Shown: piece after piece, positions 17,201-24,208 of the stretch | How positions within the stretch are numbered: the first letter of the stretch is position 1 | Layout: every line of letters begins with the position of its first letter | Source of the DNA: Acetobacteraceae bacterium H6797 | Lineage (GTDB): Bacteria; Pseudomonadota; Alphaproteobacteria; Acetobacterales; Acetobacteraceae | Assembly (NCBI GenBank): GCA_015223225.1 | Contig: JADFCQ010000006.1 | Location: 310,001-374,000, forward strand | Length of the DNA stretch: 64,000 nucleotides | Direction: 5' to 3' | Notes under the pieces: model-generated | Seen by the model: the letters and a program-made list of their open reading frames with translations, nothing else | Told to the model about the DNA's origin: nothing | Database searches by the model: none | Made by a program: the position numbers and the translations under genes

Positions 17201-18143
17201 CTTCGCCGCCGGGGGCAATTCGCTGCTGGCCGTGGAGCTGATGGTGAAGGTGCGCGAGGCCTTCGGCCGCGATCCGGGCCTCGGCGCGCTTTTCGAGCAC
17301 CCGACCGTGGCGCGGCTGGGCGCGCTGCTCGACGCGGCCGCGCTGCCGCCGGGGGATGATGGGCTGCGGCCGCTGCTCCGCCTTGGCCAGGGCCGGCCGG
17401 GTCATGCGCCGCTGCATGTCGTGCATCCGGCGGGCGGCATCGCCTGGTGCTATGGCCCCCTCGCCCGCGCCATGGGGCCGGAAACGCCGGTCATCGGCCT
17501 CCAGGCACCCACGCTGGATCGCGAGACGCCGCCCCCGCCCAGCATGGAGGCGCTGGCCGCGGATTACGTCGCCCGGCTGCTCGAGAACCATCCCGGCGGG
17601 CCGGTGCATATCGCAGGCTGGTCGATCGGTGGCATCATCGCCCAGGCCATGGCCGTGCGGCTGCGCGAATTGGGCCGGGAGGTGGGCGTGGTAGCGCTGC
17701 TCGACGCCTATCCCGCCGATGCCTGGCGCGCCGAGGCGGAGCCGGACGAGGCCGCGCTGTTCCGCGCGCTGCTGAACATCGCGGGGCATGACCCCGATCA
17801 GCACCCCGACCTGCCGATGCAGCGCGAGCCCGTCATTGCCTTCCTCCGCCAGGGCGGCACGCCGCTAGGGCGCCTGCCCGAGGCGGTGCTGGATGGCGCG
17901 GTGTGGGTCATGGAGGGGAATAACCGGCTGGTGCGCGGCCATCATCATCGGCGCTTCGATGGTAAGCTGCTTCATTTCCGCGCTGCGCGGGACCATGCGG
18001 GGCGGGGGCTCTCGCCCTCGATGTGGGCGCCCTATGCGGCCTCGGTCGAGGTGGTCGACATCCCCTGCCTGCACGGCGAGATGCCCGGGCCCAGCGCCAC
18101 GGCCCTCATCGCGCCGATCCTGCGCCGGCTGCTGGGCCTGTAA
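14277..18143 (+). CDS. entF: Non-ribosomal peptide synthetase, EntF-type (C-A-T-TE)
   Basis: A 1288-residue single-module NRPS, nearly the length of EntF (1293). Domain order: condensation with HHLALDG (His142, His143, Asp147); adenylation with TSGSTGEPKG near 597 and FDVSVWEFF near 641; carrier domain Ser982 in GGNSLLAVE; thioesterase Ser1116 in GWSIGG with a C-terminal His. The adenylation pocket segments FDVSVWEF, TAHFVPSM, VFCSGEAL and NLYGPTEAAVDV match EntF almost residue for residue, predicting L-serine. The enzyme should join dihydroxybenzoate to serine and release or cyclise oligomers through the thioesterase. ATG at 14277 overlaps the ArCP gene; the open frame begins at 14226 but that would intrude deep into it. 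Confidence 0.92.
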   Translation: MADGDRLAAMGMPLTEAQEGLWFAQRIDPGNPVFNTGQYLEIRGPLDVRALEAAVNGMVAEADCLALRIREVPGGALQAPDATLRPWLQVIDLTGRPNATEAALAEMRADMDRPIDPAHGGFGTERLYRLSPEHHFWYQRAHHLALDGFGTELLVHRVAALYAAGLSGGDPGPALAPFAQVVEADAAYRASPKRAADAAYWRQAMEDAPEAVGFAQGTTRTARSAHRAHAVIDAATGEALRRRAAAHDIAWPDLLTALIGAYCRRMTGEAEALVGATFMNRFGSAAARVPATLMNVLPLRIGFDEGLPLHEAVEDVVTQLARLRRHGRYRGEQLRRDLGRVGGGRRLHGAIVNIQPFHSIPNFGEATAELRLLGTGPVDDITFDLRTDPGAATLRLDIEANPDLYSAAEAEGHARRAAHFIAAALAAERLADVPSATPEEIHRFTVTVNETAHPVPDETLVSLIARRMAETPEARALVFQGQALTYRELDQRSAALASALAARGIGAGHLVAVSLDRSFELVVALLGVMRSGAAYLPLDPAHPPERLTRIIANAQPPLALAAKPVPGVETLLPADWPRTGKAPTMPKPEDAAYAIFTSGSTGEPKGAVIQHRAIVNRLEWMRQHYGFGARDVILQKTAATFDVSVWEFFLPFLCGGTLVLAPPGAQGDPAAIAKLMREEGITTAHFVPSMLAAFLAHPDARGLRVARVFCSGEALTADLRDRFHQTLSGELHNLYGPTEAAVDVTYWPASPEDRSNPLPIGFPVWNTRLYILDEAQRAVPPGVTGHLFIAGVQLAREYLGRPDLTARAFVPDPFHPGERMYRTGDLARFREDGAILYLGRSDGQVKLRGFRIELGEIESVLGTSPMVAQSRVVAREDRPGDKRIVAYLVPAEGYNAAALRAWLAARLPDYMIPAAFVTMDALPVNSSGKLDRAKLPAPSLPREEGRAPATETEARLAPLFAEVLGMAAMDPEEDFFAAGGNSLLAVELMVKVREAFGRDPGLGALFEHPTVARLGALLDAAALPPGDDGLRPLLRLGQGRPGHAPLHVVHPAGGIAWCYGPLARAMGPETPVIGLQAPTLDRETPPPPSMEALAADYVARLLENHPGGPVHIAGWSIGGIIAQAMAVRLRELGREVGVVALLDAYPADAWRAEAEPDEAALFRALLNIAGHDPDQHPDLPMQREPVIAFLRQGGTPLGRLPEAVLDGAVWVMEGNNRLVRGHHHRRFDGKLLHFRAARDHAGRGLSPSMWAPYAASVEVVDIPCLHGEMPGPSATALIAPILRRLLGL

Positions 18144-18183
18144 AACCGGCGCAGCAGCCCTCCGCTCCCGGGATAGCAGGCTG

Positions 18184-18207
18184 AAAAAGCCCGGATTTCC
18201 GCCGGGC
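18184..18207 (-). terminator. Hairpin with T-run on the minus strand
   Basis: GCCCGG (18189-18194) and CCGGGC (18202-18207) form a six-base stem with a seven-base loop, preceded on the plus strand by AAAAA (18184-18188). Read on the minus strand this is a stem followed by TTTTT, i.e. an intrinsic terminator, yet both flanking genes are on the plus strand. It may only weakly end entF transcription; its orientation suggests it blocks antisense transcription into entF. Confidence 0.4.
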
Positions 18208-18310
18208 GCGGGGATGGCGCTGCCGTAACGCGCGTGATTGTAGGCAACTGGATACTTGACAGCTTGTTACCTGTAGACTTAGGCGGCACCAGCGGAACGG
18301 GGCAAGTTTG

Positions 18311-19759
18311 ATGCATTATGATTTCGTGGTCATCGGCAGCGGCCCGTCGGGCCGCAGGGCGGCGGTTCAGGCGGCCAAATACGGCCGTTCCGTCCTGGTG
18401 ATCGAAAAGGGGCGGCGCGTCGGCGGCGTCTCGGTCCATACCGGCACCATCCCGTCCAAGACCCTGCGCGAGACCGTCCTCAACCTCACCGGTTGGCGCG
18501 AGCGCGGCTTCTACGGCCTCGGCTATCGCGTGAAGAAGGACATCGAGGTCGGCGACCTTCAGGCCCGGCTGCACAAGACGCTGGAGCATGAGGTCGAGGC
18601 GCTGGACCATCAATTCGCCCGCAACCGCGTGCATGTGCTGCGCGGTCAGGCCAGTTTCGTCGATCCGCATCGCCTCAGCGTGCAGACCGAGGCGGGCGAT
18701 CTGCGAATGATCGAGGCCGACCGCATCGTCATCGCCGTCGGCACGCGCCCGCTGCGCCCGGCACATATCCCCTTCAATGGCGAGACGGTGGTCGATAGCG
18801 ATGAGCTGGTCGAGCTGAAGTCCCTCCCCCGCTCGCTGACCGTGGTGGGCGCCGGCGTCATCGGCGTGGAATACGCGACGATCTTCTCCGCCCTCGACGT
18901 GCGCGTTACGCTGGTCGAGCCGCGCGAGACCTTCCTGGACTTCATCGACCGCGAGTTGGTCGAGGATTTCATCCATCAGCTGCGAGATCGCGGGCTCGGT
19001 TTCCGCCTGGGCTCGAAGGTGAATTCCATCCAGTTCGAGAATGATCAGCCGGTGGCCATTCTCGATGGCGGGCGGCGCGTGCGGTCGGAAATGCTGCTCT
19101 TCGCCGCCGGGCGCGTGGGCGCGACCGATACGCTGAACCTCTCGGCCTGCGGCCTCGCCGCCGACGATCGCGGGCGGCTCAAGGTCGACCCCGAAACCTT
19201 CCAGACCTCGGTGCCGCATATCTACGCGACGGGCGACGTCATCGGCTTCCCGAGCCTCGCCTCCATGTCGATGGAGCAGGGGCGCATCGCAGCGCATCAC
19301 GCCTGCGGCAATCCCCTGCCCTCCGCGCCCTCCTACTTCCCCTATGGCATTTATTCGGTGCCCGAGATCTCCACCGTGGGCATGAGCGAGGAGGAGGTCC
19401 GCAAGACGGGAAAACCCTATGAATGCGGCATCGCGCGGCTTCGCGAGACCTCGCGCGGGCATATCATGGGGCTCAACGGCGGCCTGCTGAAGATGATCTT
19501 CTCGATCGAGACGCGGCGGCTGCTGGGCGTGCATATCGTCGGCGAAGGCGCGACGGAGCTGGTGCATATCGGCCAGGCGGTGCTGAACCTGGGCGGCACG
19601 CTCGACTATTTCATCGACAATACCTTCAATTATCCGACCCTGGCCGAGGCCTATAAGATCGCGGCCCTCGATGCCTGGAACCGCATGACCCCCCGGCGCG
19701 ATGCCGAGGCGAAGGTGCCGCCCTCCCTCCCCGCGGAGGAAGTGGTCGGCAACGACTGA
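18311..19759 (+). CDS. sthA: Si-specific NAD(P)+ transhydrogenase (SthA-like flavoprotein)
   Basis: Soluble FAD-dependent pyridine nucleotide transhydrogenase of 482 residues, interconverting NADPH and NADH. N-terminal FAD-binding GSGPSGRRAA (residues 9-18), then GGVSVHTGTIPSKTLRE: the redox-active CxxxxC of lipoamide dehydrogenases is absent, as in SthA. NAD-binding GAGVIGVEYATIFSALDVRVTLVEPR follows near 179; ATGDVIGFPSLASMSMEQGRIAA and TFNYPTLAEAYKIAALD are SthA hallmarks. ATG at 18311 is preferred to a TTG one codon upstream. A perfect TTGACA at 18256-18261 lies upstream but no good -10 at 17 bases is visible. It could supply NAD(P)H balance for the neighbouring iron system, but that is inference. 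Confidence 0.9.
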   Translation: MHYDFVVIGSGPSGRRAAVQAAKYGRSVLVIEKGRRVGGVSVHTGTIPSKTLRETVLNLTGWRERGFYGLGYRVKKDIEVGDLQARLHKTLEHEVEALDHQFARNRVHVLRGQASFVDPHRLSVQTEAGDLRMIEADRIVIAVGTRPLRPAHIPFNGETVVDSDELVELKSLPRSLTVVGAGVIGVEYATIFSALDVRVTLVEPRETFLDFIDRELVEDFIHQLRDRGLGFRLGSKVNSIQFENDQPVAILDGGRRVRSEMLLFAAGRVGATDTLNLSACGLAADDRGRLKVDPETFQTSVPHIYATGDVIGFPSLASMSMEQGRIAAHHACGNPLPSAPSYFPYGIYSVPEISTVGMSEEEVRKTGKPYECGIARLRETSRGHIMGLNGGLLKMIFSIETRRLLGVHIVGEGATELVHIGQAVLNLGGTLDYFIDNTFNYPTLAEAYKIAALDAWNRMTPRRDAEAKVPPSLPAEEVVGND

Positions 19760-19763
19760 GCCG

Positions 19764-19973
19764 ATGGGTCCGCGCGGCATCGTCCGGGGTCTGGCCAAGG
19801 CCGTTTTGATGGCCCTGGACCTGATCCTGGGCACCAGCGTCTTCAGCCGCCCGAAGCCGTACAGCCAGCCGGATATCCGGCCGCCGATGCCGGAGCAGGT
19901 CAATCTCGGCGATCCGCCGGCGCGCAGAACAGCGGAGATCAAGCCGCCGCCAGCCGGGCCGAAGCCCGGCTGA
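19764..19973 (+). CDS. Small hypothetical protein
   Basis: A possible 69-residue protein starting four bases after the sthA stop. It has a hydrophobic or amphipathic segment (GIVRGLAKAVLMALDLILGTSVF, residues 5-27) followed by a proline-rich tail. I recognise no family. The last 25 bases contain a GC hairpin (AGCCGGGC at 19950-19957 with GCCCGGCT at 19962-19969) that may instead be the transcription terminator between sthA and the convergent yncE gene, which weakens the case that the end of this frame is coding. Confidence 0.4.
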   Translation: MGPRGIVRGLAKAVLMALDLILGTSVFSRPKPYSQPDIRPPMPEQVNLGDPPARRTAEIKPPPAGPKPG

Positions 19974-19979
19974 GCGATG

Positions 19980-21068
19980 TCAGGCCCTGATCAGGCTGAC
20001 CGTATCGCCATTCGGGTCTTCCGGCGGAGGCACCGGTGCCTGGCCGGGCTGCGGGCGGGGGCCCATCTTGGCCTTGTTCGACACATAGGCGAGGCCGCTG
20101 CGGCGATCGACGGCGACCGTATTCGGATGCGTGCCCGTCTCGAGATTCGAGAGCACCGAGAGCGCCTTGGTATCGACGAGGCTCACCGTGCCCGCGCCGC
20201 GATTGGCGACATAGGCCAGCGCGCCATCGGCCGAGAGCGTCACGCCCAGAGCGCCTGCGCCGGTCTCGATCGCCTTGATCAGCGTGCCGGACTTCGCGTC
20301 GAGCACCGTGAGCTGGCCGCTCTTCTGATTGGTCGCGAAGAGCCGGCTGCTGGCCGGGTCGAAGGCGACGTTGATCGTGCCCTCGGCCCCGGCGGCGAAG
20401 CGGCGGATGCCGGCCTTCTTCTCCAGGCTCACCTCGACGATCTCGTTGCTCATCAGGGCCGTGGCGAAAAGGCGATCGCCGGCGGCGTCGAAGGCCAGGC
20501 CGGTGATGCCACCCTCGAGCCCCTCGGAGATCACCGTCTCGACCTTGCCGGCCGCGCCATCGACCACCCAGATCGCGCTCGGCTTGCCGCGAGCGCCGAA
20601 GGAGGTGACGAAGGCGCGGTTCTTCGCTTCATCCACCACGACCTGGCGCAGATGGGCGCCCTCGCCCTCGGTGAGCTTGGCCTTGATGCTGCCCGCCTTG
20701 AGGTCGATCAGCACGAGTTCGCCATCGCGGGTGCTGGTGCCGAAGAGCGTGCCGGTCTTGTCGTTCACGGCGACGCCGAAGACGCCATCCTCGCCCAGTT
20801 CGATGGTCGAGCGAAGCTCGAGCGTGCGGAGATCAAGGCCGAGCAGCTTGGCATTCTTGCCGCCACGGGTGCCGGCGCTCGCGACATGGACGAGGTTGGT
20901 CGTGCTGCTGACGGCCAGCTCATAGAGGCCGGGTGCCACCTTCACCGTCTTCTCGACGGCGGCGGCCGCCTTGGCGGGGCCGGTGCGCAGCGCGAAGGCC
21001 GCGGCGCCAAACAGGGCCAGGGCGTGGCGGCGGCGCAGCAGGGGCTGGGAGATGGGGAGGTTTTGCAT
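19980..21068 (-). CDS. YncE-like periplasmic beta-propeller (YVTN repeat) protein
   Basis: A 362-residue exported protein. Residues 1-35 form a signal sequence (LLRRRHALALFGAAAFALRTGPAKA), followed by repeated blades with patterns such as LFATNQKSGQLTVLDAKSG, LAYVANRGAGTVSLVDTKA and TGTHPNTVAVDRRSGLAYVSNK. The order and wording match E. coli YncE, an iron-starvation-induced beta-propeller. The start at 21068 (ATG, preceded by AAAAGG) gives the signal peptide directly; the frame extends to 21191 but that region holds the promoter. A 17-base palindrome related to the entE operator lies 27 bases upstream, arguing for co-regulation with the siderophore genes. Biochemical role unknown. Confidence 0.82.
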   Translation of the reverse strand: MQNLPISQPLLRRRHALALFGAAAFALRTGPAKAAAAVEKTVKVAPGLYELAVSSTTNLVHVASAGTRGGKNAKLLGLDLRTLELRSTIELGEDGVFGVAVNDKTGTLFGTSTRDGELVLIDLKAGSIKAKLTEGEGAHLRQVVVDEAKNRAFVTSFGARGKPSAIWVVDGAAGKVETVISEGLEGGITGLAFDAAGDRLFATALMSNEIVEVSLEKKAGIRRFAAGAEGTINVAFDPASSRLFATNQKSGQLTVLDAKSGTLIKAIETGAGALGVTLSADGALAYVANRGAGTVSLVDTKALSVLSNLETGTHPNTVAVDRRSGLAYVSNKAKMGPRPQPGQAPVPPPEDPNGDTVSLIRA

Positions 21069-21095
21069 GATGGCCTTTTCGTGCCGCGGGGTTAG

Positions 21096-21112
21096 ATGCG
21101 ATTTAGTCGCAA
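21096..21112 (-). promoter_or_regulatory. Palindromic operator of yncE related to the entE site
   Basis: Minus-strand sequence TTGCGACTAAATCGCAT shares TTGCGACT-N-A-N-N-CGCA with the entE operator at 12335-12351. It lies between the yncE start and the divergent ABC transporter. The two occurrences in front of iron-linked genes support a common metal-responsive repressor, presumably Fur family. Confidence 0.55.
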
Positions 21113-21163
21113 TAACAGATATCAGCAAGGCCCTCTTGTAAGACCTCTGGCTCTCTGCGAGAT

Positions 21164-21184
21164 AAATGAGAACGTCTCTCATTT
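21164..21184. promoter_or_regulatory. Perfect eight-base inverted repeat in the divergent yncE/ABC promoter region
   Basis: Arms AAATGAGA (21164-21171) and TCTCATTT (21177-21184) flank ACGTC. The element ends 24 bases before the ABC binding-protein gene and differs in sequence from the TTGCG-type site nearby, so it is probably the operator of a different regulator controlling the transporter. Confidence 0.45.
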
Positions 21185-21208
21185 TCACCATAGAGCAGTC
21201 ACCCGGCC

Positions 21209-22408
21209 ATGGAAAAGACCCCCCGCCTCGTCGCCGGCCCCTCGCGCCGCCAGTTGATGGCCAGCCTCGCGGCTACGAGCCTCCTGCCGCTGAGCCGCCC
21301 GGCCCTGGCCCAAGGCGCGCCGCTCCGGATCGGTATGATCACCTCGCTCTCGGGGCCTTTCACGGCGCTGGGCGAGAGCATGCGCGCGGGGATGCAGCTG
21401 CTGCTGAGCCAGTCAGGCCAAACGCTCGGCGGGCGGCGGGTCGAGTTCCTCGTCGAGGACGATCAGGCACGGCCCGAGGAAGGCGTGCGCAAGGCGCGCA
21501 AGCTCATCGGGCAGGACAAGGTCGATATCCTCTGCGGTGTCATCAGCTCCGGCGTCGCCCTGGCGCTGCGCGATGTGGTGACCGAGGCGCGGACGCCCAC
21601 CTTCCTGCTCGGCTCGGCCAATGACCTCGCCCGCAAGGCGACCAGCCCTTATATCGTCCGCCCGACCAAGACCAATTGGATGCTGGGCAGCACCGCCGCC
21701 CGCTGGACGCATGAGAAAGTCGCGAAGAAGGTCGTCACCGTCGGGTCCGATTATGCCGCGGGCCGCGAATATATCGGCGACTTCGCCGCGACCTTCCAGC
21801 AAATGGGCGGCAGCATCGGCAAGCAGCTCTGGACGCCGCTGGGCAATGCCGATTTCGGCCCCCTGTTGACCACCATCGCCTCGGAGCGGCCGGAAGCGAT
21901 CTATGGCTTCTTCGCGGGCAGCGACGCGGTGCGCTTCCTGCGCCAATGGAAGGAATACCGGCTGGCCGGCCGCGTGAAGCTCGTCGGCACCGGCGCCTTC
22001 TTCGATCAGGAGGACGTGCTGCCGGCGGTGGGCGATGCGGCGCTCGGGGCGGTGAACACCTTCCATCAATCGCCGACCGCGCCGGCCAGCGCCGCCTTCA
22101 ACCAGGCCTATATGGCCACCGGCAAGCCCCTGCCCGGCGAATTCAGCACGACGGGCTATGTCTGCGGCCAGGTGATCAAGGCGGCGCTCGAACGCGGCCA
22201 GGGCGATGTCTCGAATTGGGAGAAGCTGCGCGAGGCGCTTTTCGCCGCCCCCGTCGACACCGCTTTCGGCTCCATGCCCTTCGACCCGAGCAACGGCCAG
22301 GCGGTGCTCGACATCCATGTGAACAGCGTGGAACGCGATGCGCAGGGCAAGATGGTCAATACCGTGATTCACACCTATCGGCAGGTGCGCGACCCGGGCC
22401 TCGGCTGA
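21209..22408 (+). CDS. Branched-chain-type ABC transporter substrate-binding protein
   Basis: A 399-residue periplasmic binding protein of the LivK/AmiC fold (type I). A twin-arginine-like signal, PSRRQLMASLAATSLL, ends near ALA at residue 34; the mature part opens with PLRIGMITSLSGPFTALGESMRAGMQL, the standard first strand and ligand loop. FEGVR-like regions give way to YAAGREYIGDFAATFQQMGG and SERPEAIYGFFAGSDAVRFLRQW, typical of the urea/short-amide and aromatic-acid subfamily. It heads a five-gene operon with two permeases and two ATPases, so the whole importer is present. Substrate cannot be set from sequence; no catabolic gene is linked. Its stop overlaps the first permease (TGATG). Confidence 0.9.
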   Translation: MEKTPRLVAGPSRRQLMASLAATSLLPLSRPALAQGAPLRIGMITSLSGPFTALGESMRAGMQLLLSQSGQTLGGRRVEFLVEDDQARPEEGVRKARKLIGQDKVDILCGVISSGVALALRDVVTEARTPTFLLGSANDLARKATSPYIVRPTKTNWMLGSTAARWTHEKVAKKVVTVGSDYAAGREYIGDFAATFQQMGGSIGKQLWTPLGNADFGPLLTTIASERPEAIYGFFAGSDAVRFLRQWKEYRLAGRVKLVGTGAFFDQEDVLPAVGDAALGAVNTFHQSPTAPASAAFNQAYMATGKPLPGEFSTTGYVCGQVIKAALERGQGDVSNWEKLREALFAAPVDTAFGSMPFDPSNGQAVLDIHVNSVERDAQGKMVNTVIHTYRQVRDPGLG

Positions 22409-23277
22409 TGGATGTCGCCGTCATCCAGGTTCTGAACGCCCTCTCCTTCTCGGCGCTGCTGCTGCTGACCGGGCTGGGGCTTTCGGTCGTGCTGAGCCTG
22501 ATGAATTTCGTCAATCTCGCGCATGGCGCCTTCTATCTCCTGGGCAGCTATGTCGCGATCCTGTGGTTCGCCTCGGGCGCGCCGTGGTGGCTCGCCTTTC
22601 CGGCCGCCTTCGCCGCCTCGGCGCTCGCGGGGGCGGTGCTGGAGCGTTTTCCCTTCCGCCGCTTCTATGCGCAGCCGCATCTCATGCAGGTGCTCCTGAC
22701 CTATGGCATCTCGGTGATCATCGCCGATCTGATGCGATGGGGTTTCGGCGCGCAGATCCTCTCGCCGGAGCTGCCGGAGATGCTGCAGGGCGTGGTCTTC
22801 ATTCTCGACATGCCTTTTCCCATCTACCGCCTTTTCCTGATCGGGGCCGGGCTGGTGCTGGGCCTGGGGCTGTGGCTGCTGCTCGATCACAGCCTCTGGG
22901 GCGCCGTGCTGCGCGCGGCGGTGACCGATCGGGGCATCGTGGAAAGCCTGGGCATCGACACGCGCCGGCTGCTGGCCGTGGTGCTGGTGCTCTCGGCCGG
23001 GCTCGGCGGGCTCAGCGGCGCGCTGGGGGCCGGGATGCTGGCAGCCTATCCAGGGCTGGACGAGGAGGTGTTGATCCTCGCGCTCATCACCGTCGTGGTC
23101 GGCGGGCTCGGGAGTTTCAGCGGCACGGTGATCGGCGCGCTGGCCATCGGCTTCGCGCTCACCTTCAGCAAGGTTTGGTTCCCGGAATTCGCCAATGGCG
23201 CCGCCTTCGCCGCCATGCTCGGCTTCCTGCTGCTGCGGCCCAATGGGCTGATCGCGCCCCGGCTGCGGCAGGTGTAG
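22408..23277 (+). CDS. livH: Branched-chain-type ABC permease (LivH-like)
   Basis: A 289-residue inner-membrane permease. The N-terminal LSLMNFVNLAHGAFYLLGSYVAI is the LivH signature. The cytoplasmic coupling segment is AAVTDRGIVESLGIDTRRLLAVVLVLSAGLGGLSGALGAGM, which contacts the ATPases; VVVGGLGSFSGTVIGALAIG completes the family pattern. ATG at 22408 overlaps the stop of the binding-protein gene by one base, indicating coupling; the open frame upstream of it lies inside that gene and is not coding. Confidence 0.92.
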   Translation: MDVAVIQVLNALSFSALLLLTGLGLSVVLSLMNFVNLAHGAFYLLGSYVAILWFASGAPWWLAFPAAFAASALAGAVLERFPFRRFYAQPHLMQVLLTYGISVIIADLMRWGFGAQILSPELPEMLQGVVFILDMPFPIYRLFLIGAGLVLGLGLWLLLDHSLWGAVLRAAVTDRGIVESLGIDTRRLLAVVLVLSAGLGGLSGALGAGMLAAYPGLDEEVLILALITVVVGGLGSFSGTVIGALAIGFALTFSKVWFPEFANGAAFAAMLGFLLLRPNGLIAPRLRQV

Positions 23278-23278
23278 C

Positions 23279-24208
23279 GTGGGCCGCTTGCTTTTCCTGG
23301 GCGCCTCCGCGCTCGCCCTCGCGCTGCCCGCCTGGCTGGCGGGCGAGTTCCATCTGCGATTCCTCGCCGAGATCCTGCTGATCGGCACGGCGGTGATGAG
23401 CCTCGACCTGCTGGTGGGTTTCGGCGGGCTCGTCTCTCTCGGCCATGCGGCGCTTTTCGGCAGCGCGGCCTATGCGGCGGCCATCGTGGCGCTTCAGATG
23501 GGCGGCAATCTTTTCGTCGTGCTCGGCACCGGCATCGGCGCGGGTGTGGCGATGGGCGCGGTCATGGGCATCGCGGTGATGCGGAGCAGCAACCTCTTCC
23601 TGCTCATCGTCACGCTGCTGCTCGGCCAGATCGTCTGGGAGGTGGGCTTCCATTGGCGCGCGGTGACGGGCGGGGCGGATGGGCTACGCGGCCTGCCGGC
23701 CCTGACGCTGGTCGGTTGGGTGCTGAACGGGCCGCGCGCGCTGTTCGTGATGAGCGGGCTGCTGGCCCTCATCGCCTATGGCATCGCGCGCGCCTTCGTG
23801 CGGGCGCCGGTCGGGCTAGCGCTGGTGGGCGCGCGGGAGCAGCCGCTGCGCATGGTGGCGCTGGGCTACAGCATTCCCCGCATCCGCCTTTATGCGCTTC
23901 TGGCGAGCGGCGGCATCGCGGGGGCCGCGGGGGCGCTCTATCCCTTCCTGAACCTCTATGTGGGGCCGCAGAGCCTGCATTGGTCCTTCTCGGCCACCAT
24001 GATCATCATGCTGGTGATCGGCGGCGTCGGCTCGCTCTGGGGCGCCTTCCTCGGTAGCGCCATCTATCTCACGCTGCAGACCTATGTGAGCGCCTATACC
24101 GACCGCTGGCAGCTTTGCGTGGGGCTGATTTTCGTGGCCATCGTGCTGCTGCTGCCGCATGGCTTGGCGAGCGGCCTCAGGCGGCTGCGCGGGGTGAGGC
24201 GCGCATGA
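23279..24208 (+). CDS. livM: Branched-chain-type ABC permease (LivM-like)
   Basis: A 309-residue second permease of the heterodimeric channel. SLDLLVGFGGLVSLGHAALFGSAAYAAAI is the LivM hallmark, and GAREQPLRMVALGYSIPRIRLYALLASGGIAGAAGALY is the coupling region. It starts with GTG at 23279, one base past the livH stop, and ends in a four-base overlap with the ATPase gene. The C-terminus is a short basic tail. Confidence 0.92.
   Translation: MGRLLFLGASALALALPAWLAGEFHLRFLAEILLIGTAVMSLDLLVGFGGLVSLGHAALFGSAAYAAAIVALQMGGNLFVVLGTGIGAGVAMGAVMGIAVMRSSNLFLLIVTLLLGQIVWEVGFHWRAVTGGADGLRGLPALTLVGWVLNGPRALFVMSGLLALIAYGIARAFVRAPVGLALVGAREQPLRMVALGYSIPRIRLYALLASGGIAGAAGALYPFLNLYVGPQSLHWSFSATMIIMLVIGGVGSLWGAFLGSAIYLTLQTYVSAYTDRWQLCVGLIFVAIVLLLPHGLASGLRRLRGVRRA

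Noticed and set aside
18032-19942. Minus-strand frame of 636 codons across entF end and sthA
   Set aside because: Crosses the intergenic terminator and promoter and has no domain; shadow.
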